This document shows, piece after piece, positions 41,707-49,663 of a stretch of 64,000 nucleotides of DNA. Under the pieces are notes generated by a model. It was not told the origin of the DNA and did not search any database. It saw only the letters and a list, made by a program, of their open reading frames with translations. This DNA is from DASYAE01 sp036501535 (GTDB taxonomy: Bacteria > Actinomycetota > Actinomycetes > Streptomycetales > Catenulisporaceae): positions 109,946-173,945 of the forward strand of contig DASYAE010000157.1 in the NCBI GenBank assembly GCA_036501535.1. Direction: 5' to 3'. The position numbers were made by a program, and so were the translations under genes. Position 1 is the first letter of the stretch. The number at the start of each line of letters is the position of its first letter.

Positions 41707-43962
41707 TCAGCTGCCGGGGCGGTTGTACAGGTACGGGACCAGCTGGTTCATCTGCGAGGTGAACCAGTCCGGCAGCCCCGGGCTGTTCAGGGCGGACTCG
41801 AGCTGCGAGACGCCGGTCTGCACCGAGGCGCCGGCCGAGATCTCCTGTTGCAGGGTGCCGACGGCCTGGTTGAACGGCCCCTGCGCGGCGGCCGGGAGCT
41901 GGCCGAGCGTCTGAGCCTGCGCGATGTTCTGCTTGACCTGGTTGAGCGCCTGGCCCGGGCTGGCCGGCACGGTGGCCAGCGGGCCGGGCGTGGGCGTCGT
42001 CGGTGCGGCGCTCGGCGTCGCGCCGGTTCCGGACGCGGGCGAGCCTGTCGCAGAGGACGGCGATGCCTGCGGGGCCGATGCGGAAGCCGAGGCCCTGGCG
42101 CTGGCAGTGGCACTGGATCCGGCTCCCGCGCCGGGAACCGACGGGCTCGGTGCGTGGACCGTGGCGGAACCGCTCGCGCCGGCGGTGGGCTTCGGCGGCG
42201 CGGAGTGGTGCTCTGCGAGGGCCCATGCGCCACCGGCGATGATGAGCGCGGTGATGCCGGCCGCCACGAGCACCGCCGACCTAGGCGGCCGCCGGTGCGC
42301 ACCCGCTGTGAAGGCGACCGGGGCGGCCGCGGGGGTCGCCGGGCTGGAGCCGCCGGACCTGCCGGACCCGCCGGACCCGCCGACGCCGCCGGAGCGGCTG
42401 TGCGTCGCCGCCGGCCGCCGGGCCACTCCCACGCCGCCACGGGCCGCCGGGGCCGCCACGGCAGCACCCGCCGTTACGGCCGACGCCACGGCAGCCTGAG
42501 ACGTCTCCGCCATCTCCGCCATCTCTGACGCCTCTGCCGTCTTCACCGCCTCCGCCGCAGTCGGCGTTTCCCGGGATGCGCTCACCTGTGCCGGTGCCGC
42601 CCGTTCCGCTGACAGCTGTTCTCCCGCCGCCCCCGCGATAACCGCTTCGGCCGCCATACCCACGGCAGCCGCGGCGGCCACGGCAGCCACGCCCCCCACA
42701 GCCACGCCCCCAGCAGCTTCCCCGGCAGTCTGCTCGATCGCTTGCTCCGAAACGATCTCGACGCCGCCCGGCGCCACGTCCCGCGGGCCAGCCGTCTCCG
42801 CCGCGACGGCGACAGCTTCTTCCTCGTCCCACTCGTCTTCCGTTCCTCCGACGATGCCGGACCCGATTCCGGCCTCGGGCAGGCGGCCCACCTGGACCTC
42901 GTATCCCACCGCGCCGGCCACGATCCCGATCATCTCGCCCTGCGCCTCGGCCGCCGTGTCCTCCACCACGGACCCGGCGACGGCTTCGGACGTCTCGGCC
43001 CCCACCGCTCCCGGCCCCACCGCATACAGCGCCTCGGCGACGACGTCGATCGTCGGGCGCTGAGAAGCCTCGCCGAGCCCCGCGACGAGCCACGCGGCCA
43101 GATCCGCCTGCAGCCCGTAGACGTCGACCAGCGCCGCCTCGGCCCACGCCCGGCGCCGCCCGATCAAGTCGGCGGTCAGGAACGCCGGCGCGGCCATGTC
43201 CTCAGGGCTCGAACCCGCGTCGTAGCCGGCGCCGAGTTCGACCTCGATCCCGTCCACCCCGACCAGCGCCAGGCAGGCGAGCCAGCAGAACGCGTACACG
43301 TCCGCGGCCGCCGTCAGACCACTGTCGAACGCGGACTCCAGCGCCAGCGCGGCCGGCAGGTCCACCACCCGCACGCCGCGCTCGGCGACCAGCACCGAGT
43401 AGACGGACAGGTGCCCGTGGACCAGCTCGGCCGCATGCAACTCGCGCAGCAACTGCGCGGTCTCCCGCAGCACCGCGAAGACCTCGGCCTCAGTCAGCGC
43501 GCCGCGCAGCAGCAGCGCGGACAGGCTCTCGCCGTCCACCGGCTCGAGCACCGCGTAGCCGACCGATTCGACCATCGAGTCGACCGCCGCCCCGGCGTCT
43601 GCCACTGACTCGGCCGCATCGCCAGCATCCGCCTCGGCACCCGGCCCCACATCCGCATCGGCGACCTCGAATTCGATCTCGCCGAAGTCCGGCACGGCCG
43701 GCACCGCGCGGTGCCCCAGCCGACGCAGCATGCTGACGGCTCCGGCGACGTCCGCGCCCGTGGCGGCCCGGCCGCGGTGCTCCGCGAACAGCAGCCAGGT
43801 CTCGCACCCCCGGACCTCGTCGAAGGCGAGCCAGTACCCGAAGCCGGCCCCCGACGGCCCGCCGGATGCCGGGGTGAAGCGGTCGATCGGCTCGACCAGC
43901 CGGTACCGGTCGCCTACGAGTGTGCCCTGCTCAAGGCTGGATATGGCCACCACTCGCGGCAC
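41707..43962 (-). CDS. Membrane-anchored protein pseudokinase
   Basis: 751 aa from a GTG at 43962. The N-terminal 290 residues follow a bacterial Ser/Thr kinase fold (LVGDRYRLVEPIDRF at the start), but catalytic residues are gone. There is no V-A-x-K lysine; HGHLSVYSVLV (182-192) replaces the H-R-D-x-K-x-x-N loop, and VVDLPAAL (199-206) replaces D-F-G. A 260-residue Ala/Glu/Val-rich linker, a transmembrane helix (about 560-582, SAVLVAAGITALIIAGGAWA) and a Ser/Pro/Ala stretch follow, then a short helical extracellular end. It is probably a binding or scaffold protein like the MviN-type pseudokinases of actinobacteria. Inverted repeats occupy its promoter. Confidence 0.82.
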   Translation of the reverse strand: MPRVVAISSLEQGTLVGDRYRLVEPIDRFTPASGGPSGAGFGYWLAFDEVRGCETWLLFAEHRGRAATGADVAGAVSMLRRLGHRAVPAVPDFGEIEFEVADADVGPGAEADAGDAAESVADAGAAVDSMVESVGYAVLEPVDGESLSALLLRGALTEAEVFAVLRETAQLLRELHAAELVHGHLSVYSVLVAERGVRVVDLPAALALESAFDSGLTAAADVYAFCWLACLALVGVDGIEVELGAGYDAGSSPEDMAAPAFLTADLIGRRRAWAEAALVDVYGLQADLAAWLVAGLGEASQRPTIDVVAEALYAVGPGAVGAETSEAVAGSVVEDTAAEAQGEMIGIVAGAVGYEVQVGRLPEAGIGSGIVGGTEDEWDEEEAVAVAAETAGPRDVAPGGVEIVSEQAIEQTAGEAAGGVAVGGVAAVAAAAAVGMAAEAVIAGAAGEQLSAERAAPAQVSASRETPTAAEAVKTAEASEMAEMAETSQAAVASAVTAGAAVAAPAARGGVGVARRPAATHSRSGGVGGSGGSGRSGGSSPATPAAAPVAFTAGAHRRPPRSAVLVAAGITALIIAGGAWALAEHHSAPPKPTAGASGSATVHAPSPSVPGAGAGSSATASARASASASAPQASPSSATGSPASGTGATPSAAPTTPTPGPLATVPASPGQALNQVKQNIAQAQTLGQLPAAAQGPFNQAVGTLQQEISAGASVQTGVSQLESALNSPGLPDWFTSQMNQLVPYLYNRPGS

Positions 43963-43995
43963 TGTACACCAGCGAAGGGCCCTGCCGCGGGCGGG

Positions 43996-44053
43996 TCTGA
44001 CACTACGTCAGATGCAATGCCGGACACCGTGTCAGACACCGTGTCAGACACCG
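43996..44053. promoter_or_regulatory. Cluster of inverted repeats upstream of the pseudokinase gene
   Basis: TCTGAC-N5-GTCAGA at 43996-44012, then a tandem 12-mer GACACCGTGTCA at 44023 and 44035, with a partial third at 44047; each 12-mer contains the palindrome GACACCGTGTC. The cluster starts about 34 bases upstream of the pseudokinase GTG and ends ten bases from the cystathionine synthase stop. Operator function is inference. Confidence 0.6.
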
Positions 44054-44062
44054 CGCCGCGCG

Positions 44063-45355
44063 TCAGCCGAGCGCCTGCTCCAGGTCGGCCAGCAGATCGT
44101 CCGCGTCCTCGATGCCGACCGAGAGCCGCACCAGGTCGTCCGGCACCTCCAGCGGGGAGCCGGCCGCCGAGGCGTGCGTCATCCGGCCCGGATGCTCGAT
44201 CAGCGACTCGACGCCGCCGAGCGACTCGCCAAGGGTGAACAGCCGGGCCCGGTTGCAGACCTCGACCGCGGCCGCCTCCCCGTCGGCGTGCCGGAACGAG
44301 ACCATTCCGCCAAAGCCGCGCATCTGCTTCGCCGCGATCTCGTGCCCCGGGTGGCCGGGCAGCCCGGGATAGCGCACCTCGGCCACCTTCGGATGCCGGA
44401 CCAGCATGGCGGCCACCGCGGCGGCGTTCGCGCAGTGCCGGTCCATCCGCACCCCCAGGGTCCTGATACCGCGCAGGGTGAGCCAGGCGTCGAAGGGCCC
44501 GGCAACCGCGCCCATTGCGTTCTGGTGGAACGCGAGCCGCTGTCCGAGCAGCGGGTCGGCGGCCACGAGCGCACCGCCGATCACATCCGAGTGGCCGCCC
44601 ATGTACTTCGTGGTCGAATGCACGACGACGTCGGCACCGAGCGCGAGCGGCTGCTGCAGATACGGCGTCGCGAAGGTGTTGTCGACCACCAGCAGCGCCC
44701 CGGCATCGGCGGCTGCGCCGGCGAGCGCGGCCAGGTCGGTGATCCCGAGCAGCGGGTTCGACGGCGTCTCGACCCAGATCGCCTTGGTGGTCCCGGGAAG
44801 CACGGCCGCGCGCACCGCGTCGATGTCGGAGAGGTCCGTGGCGGTCCACTGCACGCCCCACTGCTCGTACACCTTCGCGAACAGCCGGAACGTGCCGCCG
44901 TAGGCATCGATGGGGATGATGACGTGGCTGCCGGGCACACAGACGGCCCGCAGCAGGCAGTCCTCCGCGGCGAGCCCGGAGGCGAAGGCGAGCCCGCGCG
45001 CGCCGCCCTCCAGCGCGGCCAGGCACTCCTCGAGCGCGGTCCGGGTCGGGTTCGCAGAGCGCGAATACTCATATCCCCCGCGCAGCCCGCCGACGCCGTC
45101 CTGCTTGTAGGTGGAGACCTGGTAGATCGGCGGGACGACCGCGCCGGTCAGTGCGTCGGGCTCCTGCCCGGCGTGGATCGCGAGGGTGGAAAAGCCCTGG
45201 AACTGCGGCACCTGCGCCGCCTCGCCCGCCCCGGCGTGCCCGGGCTGACCGGACTGCCCGGCATGCCCGGGTTGATCAGCCGCGCCCGCGTCCGTGCCTG
45301 CGCCCGTGCCCGAGTCCGCGTCGCCGGCATCCCCGATGTTCTCGATCTGGCTCAT
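44063..45355 (-). CDS. metB: Cystathionine gamma-synthase / gamma-lyase family enzyme
   Basis: 430 aa from the ATG at 45355. The first 45 residues are an odd low-complexity leader (DADSGTGAGTDAG, QPGHAGQSGQPGHAG) not usual for the family. The Cys/Met-metabolism PLP fold follows: FSTLAIHAGQEPD, YEYSRSANPTRTALEE, VVDNTFATPYLQQPL, and HSTTKYMGGHSD with the Schiff-base Lys (about residue 255). It makes cystathionine from an O-acyl-homoserine and cysteine, or cleaves it; the subfamily needs a tree, so metB is tentative. Cytosolic. The gene precedes the pseudokinase gene on the same strand with a 100-bp repeat-rich gap. Confidence 0.88.
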   Translation of the reverse strand: MSQIENIGDAGDADSGTGAGTDAGAADQPGHAGQSGQPGHAGAGEAAQVPQFQGFSTLAIHAGQEPDALTGAVVPPIYQVSTYKQDGVGGLRGGYEYSRSANPTRTALEECLAALEGGARGLAFASGLAAEDCLLRAVCVPGSHVIIPIDAYGGTFRLFAKVYEQWGVQWTATDLSDIDAVRAAVLPGTTKAIWVETPSNPLLGITDLAALAGAAADAGALLVVDNTFATPYLQQPLALGADVVVHSTTKYMGGHSDVIGGALVAADPLLGQRLAFHQNAMGAVAGPFDAWLTLRGIRTLGVRMDRHCANAAAVAAMLVRHPKVAEVRYPGLPGHPGHEIAAKQMRGFGGMVSFRHADGEAAAVEVCNRARLFTLGESLGGVESLIEHPGRMTHASAAGSPLEVPDDLVRLSVGIEDADDLLADLEQALG

Positions 45356-45411
45356 GGGCTCAAGGCTACGTCGCCCCACCCCCCGCTCACGCGCGGACTC
45401 GCACCATGCGC

Positions 45412-45717
45412 CTAAGCTGCGTGACCGCTCTGCGAGTCCCCGCTCCCCCGCAGTTGGTAGAACCGCTCCTGCTCGCTAGTGCGCGACAGGCGCAGTTCCC
45501 GTTCCCTCTTCCGGTCGCGCTCATGAGCCGACGCCCGGGCAGCTCGCGCCGAGGCGCGGTGCGTAATCGTCCGCTCGTGCCCTATACACACAGCTGCGAT
45601 AATCACACCACCAAGGAGAGTTACGCCCACAAGGACGAGGATGAGCGCGGCCCACTCGCCCGGAAGGCCGGATTCCAGGTGGCCCCAACCAGAACTCGCC
45701 ATGTCCGAGTTCGACAC
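45412..45717 (-). CDS. Small single-TM protein, 101 aa
   Basis: The GTG at 45717 has GAGGAG seven bases upstream and is favoured over the ATG at 45702. The N-terminus (about 20 residues) is outside or short; one helix (ALILVLVGVTLLGGVIIAAV, about 25-45) is followed by a strongly charged cytosolic tail, RASARAARASAHERDRKRER, probably helical. I know no family. It lies 56 bases upstream of the cystathionine synthase gene on the same strand and could be the first gene of that transcript. Its long basic coiled tail suggests nucleic-acid or protein binding at the membrane, but this is speculation. Confidence 0.6.
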   Translation of the reverse strand: MSNSDMASSGWGHLESGLPGEWAALILVLVGVTLLGGVIIAAVCIGHERTITHRASARAARASAHERDRKRERELRLSRTSEQERFYQLRGSGDSQSGHAA

Positions 45718-45886
45718 TTCCCGGCTCCTCACACACCGACGATAAAGATGCGTCAGACGGCCCTCACCGGCCATCCTCGCTTCCGGCCCGGGAATCCGCG
45801 ACCCGGCCGGAGCGTTGAGAGGGTGACCGCTTCACCCCGCGTCATGCATCACGACGCTGAAGAAGCACCAAGGAGAGCAACCGATC

Positions 45887-46555
45887 GTGTTCCGCTTCAT
45901 GATGAACCCGTTCAAGGACCGGCTGCCGACCAGCGATGAGGCGCTCCCCGGCCGGCCTACCCGCCCGTTCACCCTTTCGGACGTGCACACCGTGCTCGAG
46001 ACGCCCATCGAGGGCCTACCCGAGGGCTACGAGCAGGCCATCTTCGGCCTCGGCTGCTTCTGGGGCGCGGAGCGGAAGTTCTGGTGGCACGACGACGTCT
46101 ACTCGACCGCGGTCGGCTACACGGGCGGCATCACCCCCAACCCCACCTACGAAGAGGTGTGCTCCGGCCAGACCGGCCACGCCGAGGTGGTCCGCGTGGT
46201 CTACAACCCCGCCGAGGTGTCCTACGAGTCGCTGCTCAAGCTCTTCTGGGAGTCGCACGACCCGACCCAGGGCAACCGCCAGGGCAACGACGCCGGCACC
46301 CAGTACCGCTCCGTCATCCAGTACTTCACCGAGGCCCAGCGCGTCGCCGCCGAGGCCAGCCGCGACGCCTACCAGAAGGTCCTCACCGAGGCCGGCCACG
46401 GCAGGATCACCACGACCATCGAGCCCGCCACCGAGTTCTACTACGCCGAGGACTACCACCAGCAGTACCTGTCCGACGCGAAGAACCCCAACGGCTACTG
46501 CGGCCTGGGCGGGACTGGCGTGAGCTGCCCGATCGGCCTGGCCAAGGCCGAGTGA
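45887..46555 (+). CDS. msrA: Peptide methionine-S-sulfoxide reductase MsrA
   Basis: 222 aa from a GTG at 45887 with AGGAGAG upstream. GLGCFWGAERKFW carries the catalytic Cys (about residue 53); GYTGGITPNPTYEEVCSGQT, HAEVVRVVYNP and LFWESHDPTQGNRQGND are family hallmarks. NPNGYCGLGGTGVSCP near the end carries the resolving cysteines. MsrA reduces methionine-S-sulfoxide in proteins with thioredoxin. The 40-residue N-terminal extension (FMMNPFKDRLPTSDEALPGR) is common in actinobacterial MsrA. It is the last core gene before the accessory block at 46.6 kb. Confidence 0.95.
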   Translation: MFRFMMNPFKDRLPTSDEALPGRPTRPFTLSDVHTVLETPIEGLPEGYEQAIFGLGCFWGAERKFWWHDDVYSTAVGYTGGITPNPTYEEVCSGQTGHAEVVRVVYNPAEVSYESLLKLFWESHDPTQGNRQGNDAGTQYRSVIQYFTEAQRVAAEASRDAYQKVLTEAGHGRITTTIEPATEFYYAEDYHQQYLSDAKNPNGYCGLGGTGVSCPIGLAKAE

Positions 46556-46644
46556 GCGCAACTGGTCTGGCGTGCTCGAATACGACCAGGCTGGTGACCA
46601 CAGACGGCGAGGCAGTCACGTCCGCCTGACAGCCGGCGAGTACG

Positions 46645-46671
46645 AGTGCTCCTGTGCTGCTTCGTCGGTCC
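46645..46671. repeat. 27-bp direct repeat A, left copy
   Basis: AGTGCTCCTGTGCTGCTTCG followed by TCGGTCC. It matches the right copy at 49564-49590 at 25 of 27 positions. The two copies bracket the toxin-pair, Fic and Sel1-like genes. Confidence 0.75.
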
Positions 46672-46789
46672 ATCCGCCGAGGCAGCACGTGCCATGGTGG
46701 CGGCTGCACGGCTGGCTTGACCGGAGTCGAGTGCTGAACCGCACGCGCAACCCTGGGCTGACCAGCAGAGTTTGTGGCATGCTGAACGC

Positions 46790-47125
46790 GTGACCGAACG
46801 CCGAGCATCGACGCGCTATGCCAGGCCGTACGTCTTGCCCGATCGACTTGACGAGCTGACCGGCCCAACGAGTGGTGTCGTCCGGCTTCCCGGGCACCTG
46901 GACTGGTCGGGTAACGCGATTTACGACCTCGACAGCCCCGGCAGGATCGTCGATCTGTACCGGACCGTGCTGATGGAGGCCGCGGATCAGGTCGATCTGG
47001 CTCGGTACCTAGAGGTCGGAACGCTGCGTCGCCTCTGGACCATGCTGTGGCTGCCCCAAGTACTTCGGGCAGCTTGGGAGACACGCTTCACGGACCTCGC
47101 GCTGCTCCACGAGCTGGCGGCATAA
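46790..47125 (+). CDS. Putative antitoxin partner of an AbiEii-type toxin, 111 aa
   Basis: The GTG start at 46790 has no Shine-Dalgarno sequence; CATGCT lies six bases before it, so a leaderless mRNA is possible. The protein is all-alpha in its second half. It shows RPYVLPDRLDELTGPTSG, VVRLPGHLDWSGNAIYDLDS, then LYRTVLMEAADQVDLARYLE and LWTMLWLPQVLRAAWE. I recall the same pattern (a short protein ending in a W-x-x-R-F-x-x-L segment) immediately upstream of AbiEii-like nucleotidyltransferase genes in streptomycetes. It ends four bases before that gene here. The antitoxin role is inferred from pairing; no DNA-binding motif is obvious. Confidence 0.72.
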   Translation: MTERRASTRYARPYVLPDRLDELTGPTSGVVRLPGHLDWSGNAIYDLDSPGRIVDLYRTVLMEAADQVDLARYLEVGTLRRLWTMLWLPQVLRAAWETRFTDLALLHELAA

Positions 47126-47129
47126 GCCG

Positions 47130-47783
47130 GTGGAGGATTCCCACCGGCGGATCGCGCAGATCGCCCTTGCCGCGGCCGGTCACTACAGCCTCGCTCTGGC
47201 TGGCGGATACGCGGTGCAGGCCCACGGAATCGGTCAGCGTCCCAGCGGAGACGTGGATCTGTTCCTTGCCTGGGACCGACATGGAGAGTTCGATCACGCC
47301 CTCGACGCGGTGACTGACGCACTCGCGCGCGAGAACTTCTCTGTCAAGCTTCTCATGCGCGGCGCAACCTTCGCCCGTCTACAAGTCGCCGCCGAGGACG
47401 GCCAGTCACCGCCCGAGAAGCTGGAGATCTCGGCTGACTGGCGCGCCCACGAGCCGGTGACCATGGACATCGGACCCGTCCTGCACCGCGACGACGCGGT
47501 CGCGAACAAAATGGCAGCTCTCTATGGCCGCGCCTTGCCACGAGACTTCCTCGACATCGACGCAGCCATCACATCGGGCATCTACTCACACGACCAGCTG
47601 CTGACCTTGGCTGAAGAAGCCGACGCCGGCTTCGACCGCGCATTGTTCGCCGACGCTGTCGGGGCACTGCGGCAGATCACGGACATGGCGTTCGGCGAGT
47701 ACGGAGTCGGCCCCGAAGAGGTCTTCGCAATGAGGCAGCGGTTCACCTCGTGGCGGGCCGAACTGATCGCGGGTGGCGAGTAG
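47130..47783 (+). CDS. AbiEii/AbiGii-type nucleotidyltransferase toxin
   Basis: 217 aa from a GTG four bases after the upstream stop, so probably coupled. The nucleotidyltransferase core is ALAGGYAVQAHGIGQRPSGD followed by VDLFLAW, i.e. the G-G-x-A helix and D-x-D metal pair (about residues 27-50). A late DAVANKMAALYGRALPRDF with FLDIDAAI is typical of the AbiEii family. Members transfer nucleotides to RNA, including tRNA acceptor ends, to arrest growth, and occur in type IV toxin-antitoxin and phage-abortive systems. The 111-aa partner gene upstream is the candidate antidote; the 3' end overlaps the Fic gene by 34 bases. Confidence 0.88.
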   Translation: MEDSHRRIAQIALAAAGHYSLALAGGYAVQAHGIGQRPSGDVDLFLAWDRHGEFDHALDAVTDALARENFSVKLLMRGATFARLQVAAEDGQSPPEKLEISADWRAHEPVTMDIGPVLHRDDAVANKMAALYGRALPRDFLDIDAAITSGIYSHDQLLTLAEEADAGFDRALFADAVGALRQITDMAFGEYGVGPEEVFAMRQRFTSWRAELIAGGE

Positions 47784-48481
47784 CCGTAGCACTCGACGAA
47801 GGCGTGCTGAGCCTCCAGGAGGTTCGACACATCCATTACCTGTGCATGACGCCCGTCTGGCCGGTGGATCCACATCCCCAAGCGGACGACTTCGAGACGC
47901 CCGGCAACTTCCGCCGGCACGAAATCGCTCAGTTCTCAGGGGGCATGAAGGCCCCACCCTGGACTGATGTCGATCATCTCATGCACGACTGGGTGGCCAT
48001 GGCCAGCGCCATGGCGAAGGACGAAGCACGGGCGCCGCTACCCGAAGCCCTCGCAAAGGCGCACAACAGATTCGAGCGGATCCACCCGTTCCTCGACGGC
48101 AACGGCAGAACCGGCCGACTCGCCGTCAACCTCATCCTCGTCCGCCTCGGCTACCCGCCCGCAATCATCTACAAGAGGGACCGAAATCGCTACTTGCGCG
48201 CTATGCAACGCGCGGACGCCGACGACTATGGACCGCTCGGCGAACTCCTTGCTCGGAGCATCACCGACAACCTCAACCGCTTCGTGCTCCCAGCCATCGC
48301 CGGGGCGACAGAGCTCGTACCGCTGGCGGCCCTCGCAGATGCGCGGACCACGGAAGGCGCGCTCCGAGTCGCCGCGATCAGAGGCCGCCTTCGCGCCGTC
48401 AAGGGGGACGACGGCGTCTGGCGCAGCACTGCGGAGTGGGCGAACGAGTACCGGGAGAGCAAGTACCGACATGGGGCGTGA
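47750..48481 (+). CDS. Fic/DOC-family AMP-transferase, N-terminally short
   Basis: 243 aa from a GTG at 47750 that lies inside the end of the toxin gene. The complete active loop HPFLDGNGRTGR (H-P-F-x-D-G-N-G-R-x-x-R) is near residue 108. Upstream is the family's substrate-flap region GWRVAVALDEGVLSLQEVRH, then MTPVWPVDPHP. Homologues I recall carry another 100-150 residues before the G-W-R-V-A-V segment, so this gene appears to have lost its 5' end at the junction with the toxin gene. The usual inhibitory S/T-x-x-x-E-G-N helix is not visible. Fic enzymes AMPylate (or otherwise modify) target proteins such as gyrase or GTPases. Activity is plausible because the loop is intact. Confidence 0.83.
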   Translation: MAGRTDRGWRVAVALDEGVLSLQEVRHIHYLCMTPVWPVDPHPQADDFETPGNFRRHEIAQFSGGMKAPPWTDVDHLMHDWVAMASAMAKDEARAPLPEALAKAHNRFERIHPFLDGNGRTGRLAVNLILVRLGYPPAIIYKRDRNRYLRAMQRADADDYGPLGELLARSITDNLNRFVLPAIAGATELVPLAALADARTTEGALRVAAIRGRLRAVKGDDGVWRSTAEWANEYRESKYRHGA

Positions 48482-48553
48482 TCCCAAACCTGACGCGCCG
48501 AGGCGTCGCTGCCGGGGAACTTGTGTCCGAGTCGGCGTACTACCACGAGCAGC

Positions 48554-48608
48554 AGGGCCTCGGCAAAGTCGTGTGATGTCCGTTTTCGGATTATATGGGG
48601 CCGAGTAG
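48554..48608. repeat. 55-bp repeat B, copy 1
   Basis: Starts AGGGCCTCGGCAAAGTC and ends GGCCGAGTAG, with ends that can pair (CTCGGC/GCCGAG). It shares 43 of 55 positions with copy 2 at 49511, with no gaps. Lies between the Fic and Sel1-like genes. Confidence 0.7.
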
Positions 48609-48756
48609 GGCGAGGGTCGGGCCGGGTCGCGGGCGTCGTGGCGCAGGGACGGAGTCTGGAGCATGGTCCCGATGCTCTGCTCGCTCGTGCGCGCACTCGG
48701 ACACCTACCTCGCACGCTCAGTGGAGCACAATCCGACGGCCCGTCATGCTCGAGGC

Positions 48757-49464
48757 ATGAGCTCTCACCCGATATCCGAGGGGATCGACCCCGACGGCCT
48801 GCTACGCGAGTGGACGCCCGGGGCCGAAGCGGGCGACGCCATCGCCATGTCGGCTGTCTGTACGGCGTACATGCTCAAGCAGGACTGGGAGGCTGCCGAA
48901 CCCTGGGCACAGCGCCTGCTGGACGGCAGACTTGGCATCGCCGGGATGCGGTACCTGGCAGAGATCCGGGAGCAGCGCGGGGACCAGGCCGGGGCCCGGC
49001 AGTGGAAGCGCCGCGCGGACGAGGCTCACAGCCGCATGCCCGCGGGGTTCCCGATGGAGCGACTGGTCGGTCCGATCGTCGAGCGCTTCGGCGAGGAACC
49101 GGATCCGGCGACGGTGCGCGCCGCAGCGCAGGCCGGCGACGTCATGGCGATGACCGTCCTTGGCACGTTCCTGCTACGCGACAGCGACCCACCTGAGGCC
49201 GTGCGGTTGCTGACCCCGGGCGCTGAGGCTGGCGACACGCTCGCCATGATCGGACTCTACTTCGCCCTGACTGCCCAGGGAGACGACGACGGCGCTGCCC
49301 ACTGGCTGCACGTGGTGACCGAGAGCGGAAAACTAAGGGACGCCTTCGGCGACGTTTTCGGCGACATTGCCGCGCCAACCGGCGATCAGGACAAAGCCCG
49401 CGACTGGAAGGACAGGACACCGCAGGCCAGGGCCGAGGAAAACGAGACCGGACCGGACACATGA
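48757..49464 (+). CDS. Sel1/TPR-like helical repeat protein, 235 aa
   Basis: ATG at 48757. The sequence repeats short alpha-alpha units of the Sel1-like kind: WTPGAEAGDAIAMSAVCTAY, then WEAAEPWAQRLLDGRLGIAG, VRAAAQAGDVMAMTVLGTFL, and LLTPGAEAGDTLAMIGLYFA, each with A-x-A-G-D-x-x-A-M at the same spot. The C-terminal 40 residues are charged and unstructured. Such proteins are adaptors that bind partner peptides. It sits in the accessory block after the Fic gene and between the two copies of repeat B. Whether it belongs functionally to the toxin genes is not known. Confidence 0.75.
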   Translation: MSSHPISEGIDPDGLLREWTPGAEAGDAIAMSAVCTAYMLKQDWEAAEPWAQRLLDGRLGIAGMRYLAEIREQRGDQAGARQWKRRADEAHSRMPAGFPMERLVGPIVERFGEEPDPATVRAAAQAGDVMAMTVLGTFLLRDSDPPEAVRLLTPGAEAGDTLAMIGLYFALTAQGDDDGAAHWLHVVTESGKLRDAFGDVFGDIAAPTGDQDKARDWKDRTPQARAEENETGPDT

Positions 49465-49510
49465 GAGCGAGCAACGCCCGCGGCACCCCGCCCGGACCCC
49501 TCGCCCCACC

Positions 49511-49565
49511 AGGGCCTCGGCAAAGTCTGTAGGTGTCTGTTTTATGGCCATGTGAGGCCGACTAG
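49511..49565. repeat. 55-bp repeat B, copy 2
   Basis: Same unit as at 48554 (first 17 bases identical). Its inverted ends GGCCTCGGC/GAGGCCGA can pair. It runs directly into the right copy of repeat A. Confidence 0.7.
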
Positions 49566-49590
49566 TGCTCCCGTGATGCTTCGTCGGTCC
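49564..49590. repeat. 27-bp direct repeat A, right copy
   Basis: AGTGCTCCCGTGATGCTTCG followed by TCGGTCC; two mismatches to the left copy at 46645. Marks the apparent right boundary of the accessory block. Confidence 0.75.
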
Positions 49591-49663
49591 GCACGGGGAA
49601 GGGTGCGGTAGGCACGTGTGCGCGCCATCTAAGAGCTCGGCGACACTTGGATGCCGGCGCGGT

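Noticed and set aside
44010..44062. A coding extension of the cystathionine synthase encoding SDTVSDT-type repeats
   Set aside because: It lies past the stop codon; the pattern is better explained as palindromic DNA repeats.
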